DNA of 64,000 nucleotides from JAEZKC01 sp046546375. Lineage in GTDB: Bacteria; Fibrobacterota; Chitinivibrionia; Chitinivibrionales; Chitinispirillaceae. The position numbers and the translations under genes are program-made. Below are positions 62,843-64,000 of this stretch, in pieces. The DNA lies in contig JBKGXV010000005.1 in the NCBI GenBank assembly GCA_046546375.1, positions 1 through 64,000 on the forward strand, read 5' to 3'. Below the pieces are notes generated by a model, which was given only the letters and a program-made list of their open reading frames with translations, had not been told where the DNA came from and searched no databases. The stretch's first letter is position 1. The number at the start of each line of letters is the position of its first letter.

Positions 62843-64000
62843 ATGAAAAGACAGCTACTGTATACGACAGCATTTCTCGCAGTTCTGATTCTTTCGGCCG
62901 GTGCGGCTCCGAAAAAAGAAAGCACCATTCTTCCTGCCAGAGCAGTCGATGCGGGTGAAAAAGCAAAACGTGAAGAAAACAGTTGGTTTTCTCTTCTGGC
63001 AGACGAAATGGTGAGATTCAGACTGGAACCGCTCAAATCTGTTTCACTTCCAGCAATGGAAGAGGTGAGCTCTGTTCTTCCCGCGTATGCAAAAAGCAGC
63101 AGAATCGATGAAAGCCGGTACAGAAGCGCTGCAAAGAAACTAGATGCGGACTACATCCTGAGCCATAAATATGAGATCAGAAAAAAGGACAAAACGATTC
63201 ACTACTACCTAGACCTGGTTTCACTTGAAGACCGCAGATCAGTGTTCATTTTCGAGAAGAACATTCCATTTGACCGTTTAGGTCCCGAACTGGACAAATG
63301 CATGGTCACCATGCTTGAAAAAATCGGCGTGAATTCAGGCGCTGAACTGAAGCATTTCAGGATCGCGGCGCTGGGCGGCGATTTCCGGCAGGTAAAAAAA
63401 ATGGGAGAGCTGCTCCTGCCCGGCAGAAACAGAAGAGAAGCCCGCTTGGATGCGGAAGGTTATGAAAAAATCCTGCACAGAGATCACAAATTCACGCTCG
63501 CATATTATCTTGGCGCCCGTGCTCACTACAAAGCCGGTCAATTCGCAGCGGCAGCCACACACATTGAAAAACTGCTTGATATCACTCCCAAACACCCGAC
63601 ACTCAATCTGATGCTCATACGCTCTCTTCGCCTTGCAGGAAAATACGATAATGCCATCTCCCATTATAACGTGTGTAAAAAACTGGACATTATTGATACT
63701 CATTTCATGCTGGAAAAAGCTCTTTCCCATGAGGGGCAGAAAAAGATTTCAGCAGCAAAGAAACTGTATCGCAGAATCCTCCAAATCAATCCAAAAGAAG
63801 TCACTTCCCTTACCCGCCTGGCCATGCATTACAACAATGCCGGACATTACAAGACAGCATACAACTACAGTAGCAAACTAACCAGGCTGTACCCCCAAAA
63901 CGGGATCGGATTCTACGAACACGCCCGTTGTCTTCAGGGACTGGGGCAGACCGCAAAAGCCCTGAAAGCCGCCCAGAAAGCACAGAAACTCCTTCCCCGG
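62843..64000 (+). CDS. Secreted TPR protein, truncated by the window end
   Basis: An open frame of 386 codons begins at the ATG at 62843 (AAGGAG eight bases upstream) and continues past 64000, so the C-terminus is missing. A signal peptide (QLLYTTAFLAVLILSAGAA) is followed by a non-repeat domain (about 45-190), possibly a CsgG/LpoB-like fold on the pattern DADYILSHKYEIR. TPR-like helices (about 190-386) follow, e.g. YYLGARAHYKAGQFAAAATH. It is likely periplasmic; the function is unknown. Confidence 0.75.
   Translation, partial: MKRQLLYTTAFLAVLILSAGAAPKKESTILPARAVDAGEKAKREENSWFSLLADEMVRFRLEPLKSVSLPAMEEVSSVLPAYAKSSRIDESRYRSAAKKLDADYILSHKYEIRKKDKTIHYYLDLVSLEDRRSVFIFEKNIPFDRLGPELDKCMVTMLEKIGVNSGAELKHFRIAALGGDFRQVKKMGELLLPGRNRREARLDAEGYEKILHRDHKFTLAYYLGARAHYKAGQFAAAATHIEKLLDITPKHPTLNLMLIRSLRLAGKYDNAISHYNVCKKLDIIDTHFMLEKALSHEGQKKISAAKKLYRRILQINPKEVTSLTRLAMHYNNAGHYKTAYNYSSKLTRLYPQNGIGFYEHARCLQGLGQTAKALKAAQKAQKLLPR

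Noticed and set aside
1..64000. CRISPR arrays, tRNAs, rRNAs, prophage or insertion sequences
   Set aside because: I found no regularly spaced repeats, no tRNA-like GTTCGAATC arms with matching acceptor stems, and no integrase, transposase or phage structural genes.

Overview
This looks like chromosomal DNA from a Gram-negative, diderm bacterium of the FCB assemblage. My best guess is a Fibrobacterota/Chitinivibrionales-like lineage. The outer-membrane and LPS signals are an HldD heptose epimerase, an Omp85 barrel, a PorV-like barrel and MlaFE. The FCB signals are a DksA-type protein that has lost most of its zinc cysteines, a UPF0158 protein, and many secreted TPR proteins. This assignment is inference from gene content, not a phylogeny. 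I saw no rRNA, tRNA, CRISPR array, insertion sequence, prophage or integrase. Coding density is high, in long strand-biased runs, mostly on the minus strand.

Layout. 1-1.75 kb: a cNMP-binding protein and a small Ala/Gly-rich protein. 1.9-6.6 kb (minus): hydrolase, cobalamin adenosyltransferase, then pdxB-gntK-gnd (gluconate and pentose phosphate entry, B6). 6.9-7.8 kb: a PfkB-fold protein lacking the catalytic Asp. 7.8-18.4 kb (minus): hldD, a FapA-like protein, a large TPR protein, a FlgN-like coiled coil, an NtrB/NtrC-type sigma-54 pair, then a separately promoted GGDEF protein and a TPR/TonB-C protein. 18.5-19.5 kb: a zinc-ribbon membrane protein and a lone FliN-like protein. 19.7-30.5 kb (minus): cell-envelope genes (PorV-like, YjbQ, M23 peptidase, CNNM/CBS, GH57, TPR, Omp85) and a DksA-like protein. 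30.9-42.3 kb (plus): thiC, prmA, a divergent PRPP synthase, a 1332-aa hybrid kinase, a GNAT relic, UPF0158, nadC-birA-coaX. 42.3-53.4 kb (minus): nnrD, then an eight-gene run yicC-rpoZ-coaBC-UDG-dnaB-mlaE-mlaF-radA behind a good sigma-70-type promoter, and a flavin disulfide reductase. 53.5-64 kb: a CCC-type transporter, ZIP, DUF305, a two-component pair, ADP-ribosylglycohydrolase, Ser/Thr kinase, lipoprotein, an altered cupredoxin, and a TPR protein that runs off the end.

Working themes. Cofactor synthesis is well represented (thiC, nadC, birA, coaX, coaBC, pdxB, cobO, nnrD, YjbQ). The most system-like block is the FapA/FlgN/NtrBC/GGDEF cluster with a nearby lone FliN, which I read as control of a surface or motility apparatus. 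Several proteins keep a known fold but have lost the residues that define its chemistry: the PfkB protein (Asp to Ser), the family-4 UDG (both catalytic motifs altered, Fe-S cysteines kept), the cupredoxin (Cys to Ser, His to Tyr) and the PRPP synthase (altered PRPP loop). These are the best leads for undescribed functions.
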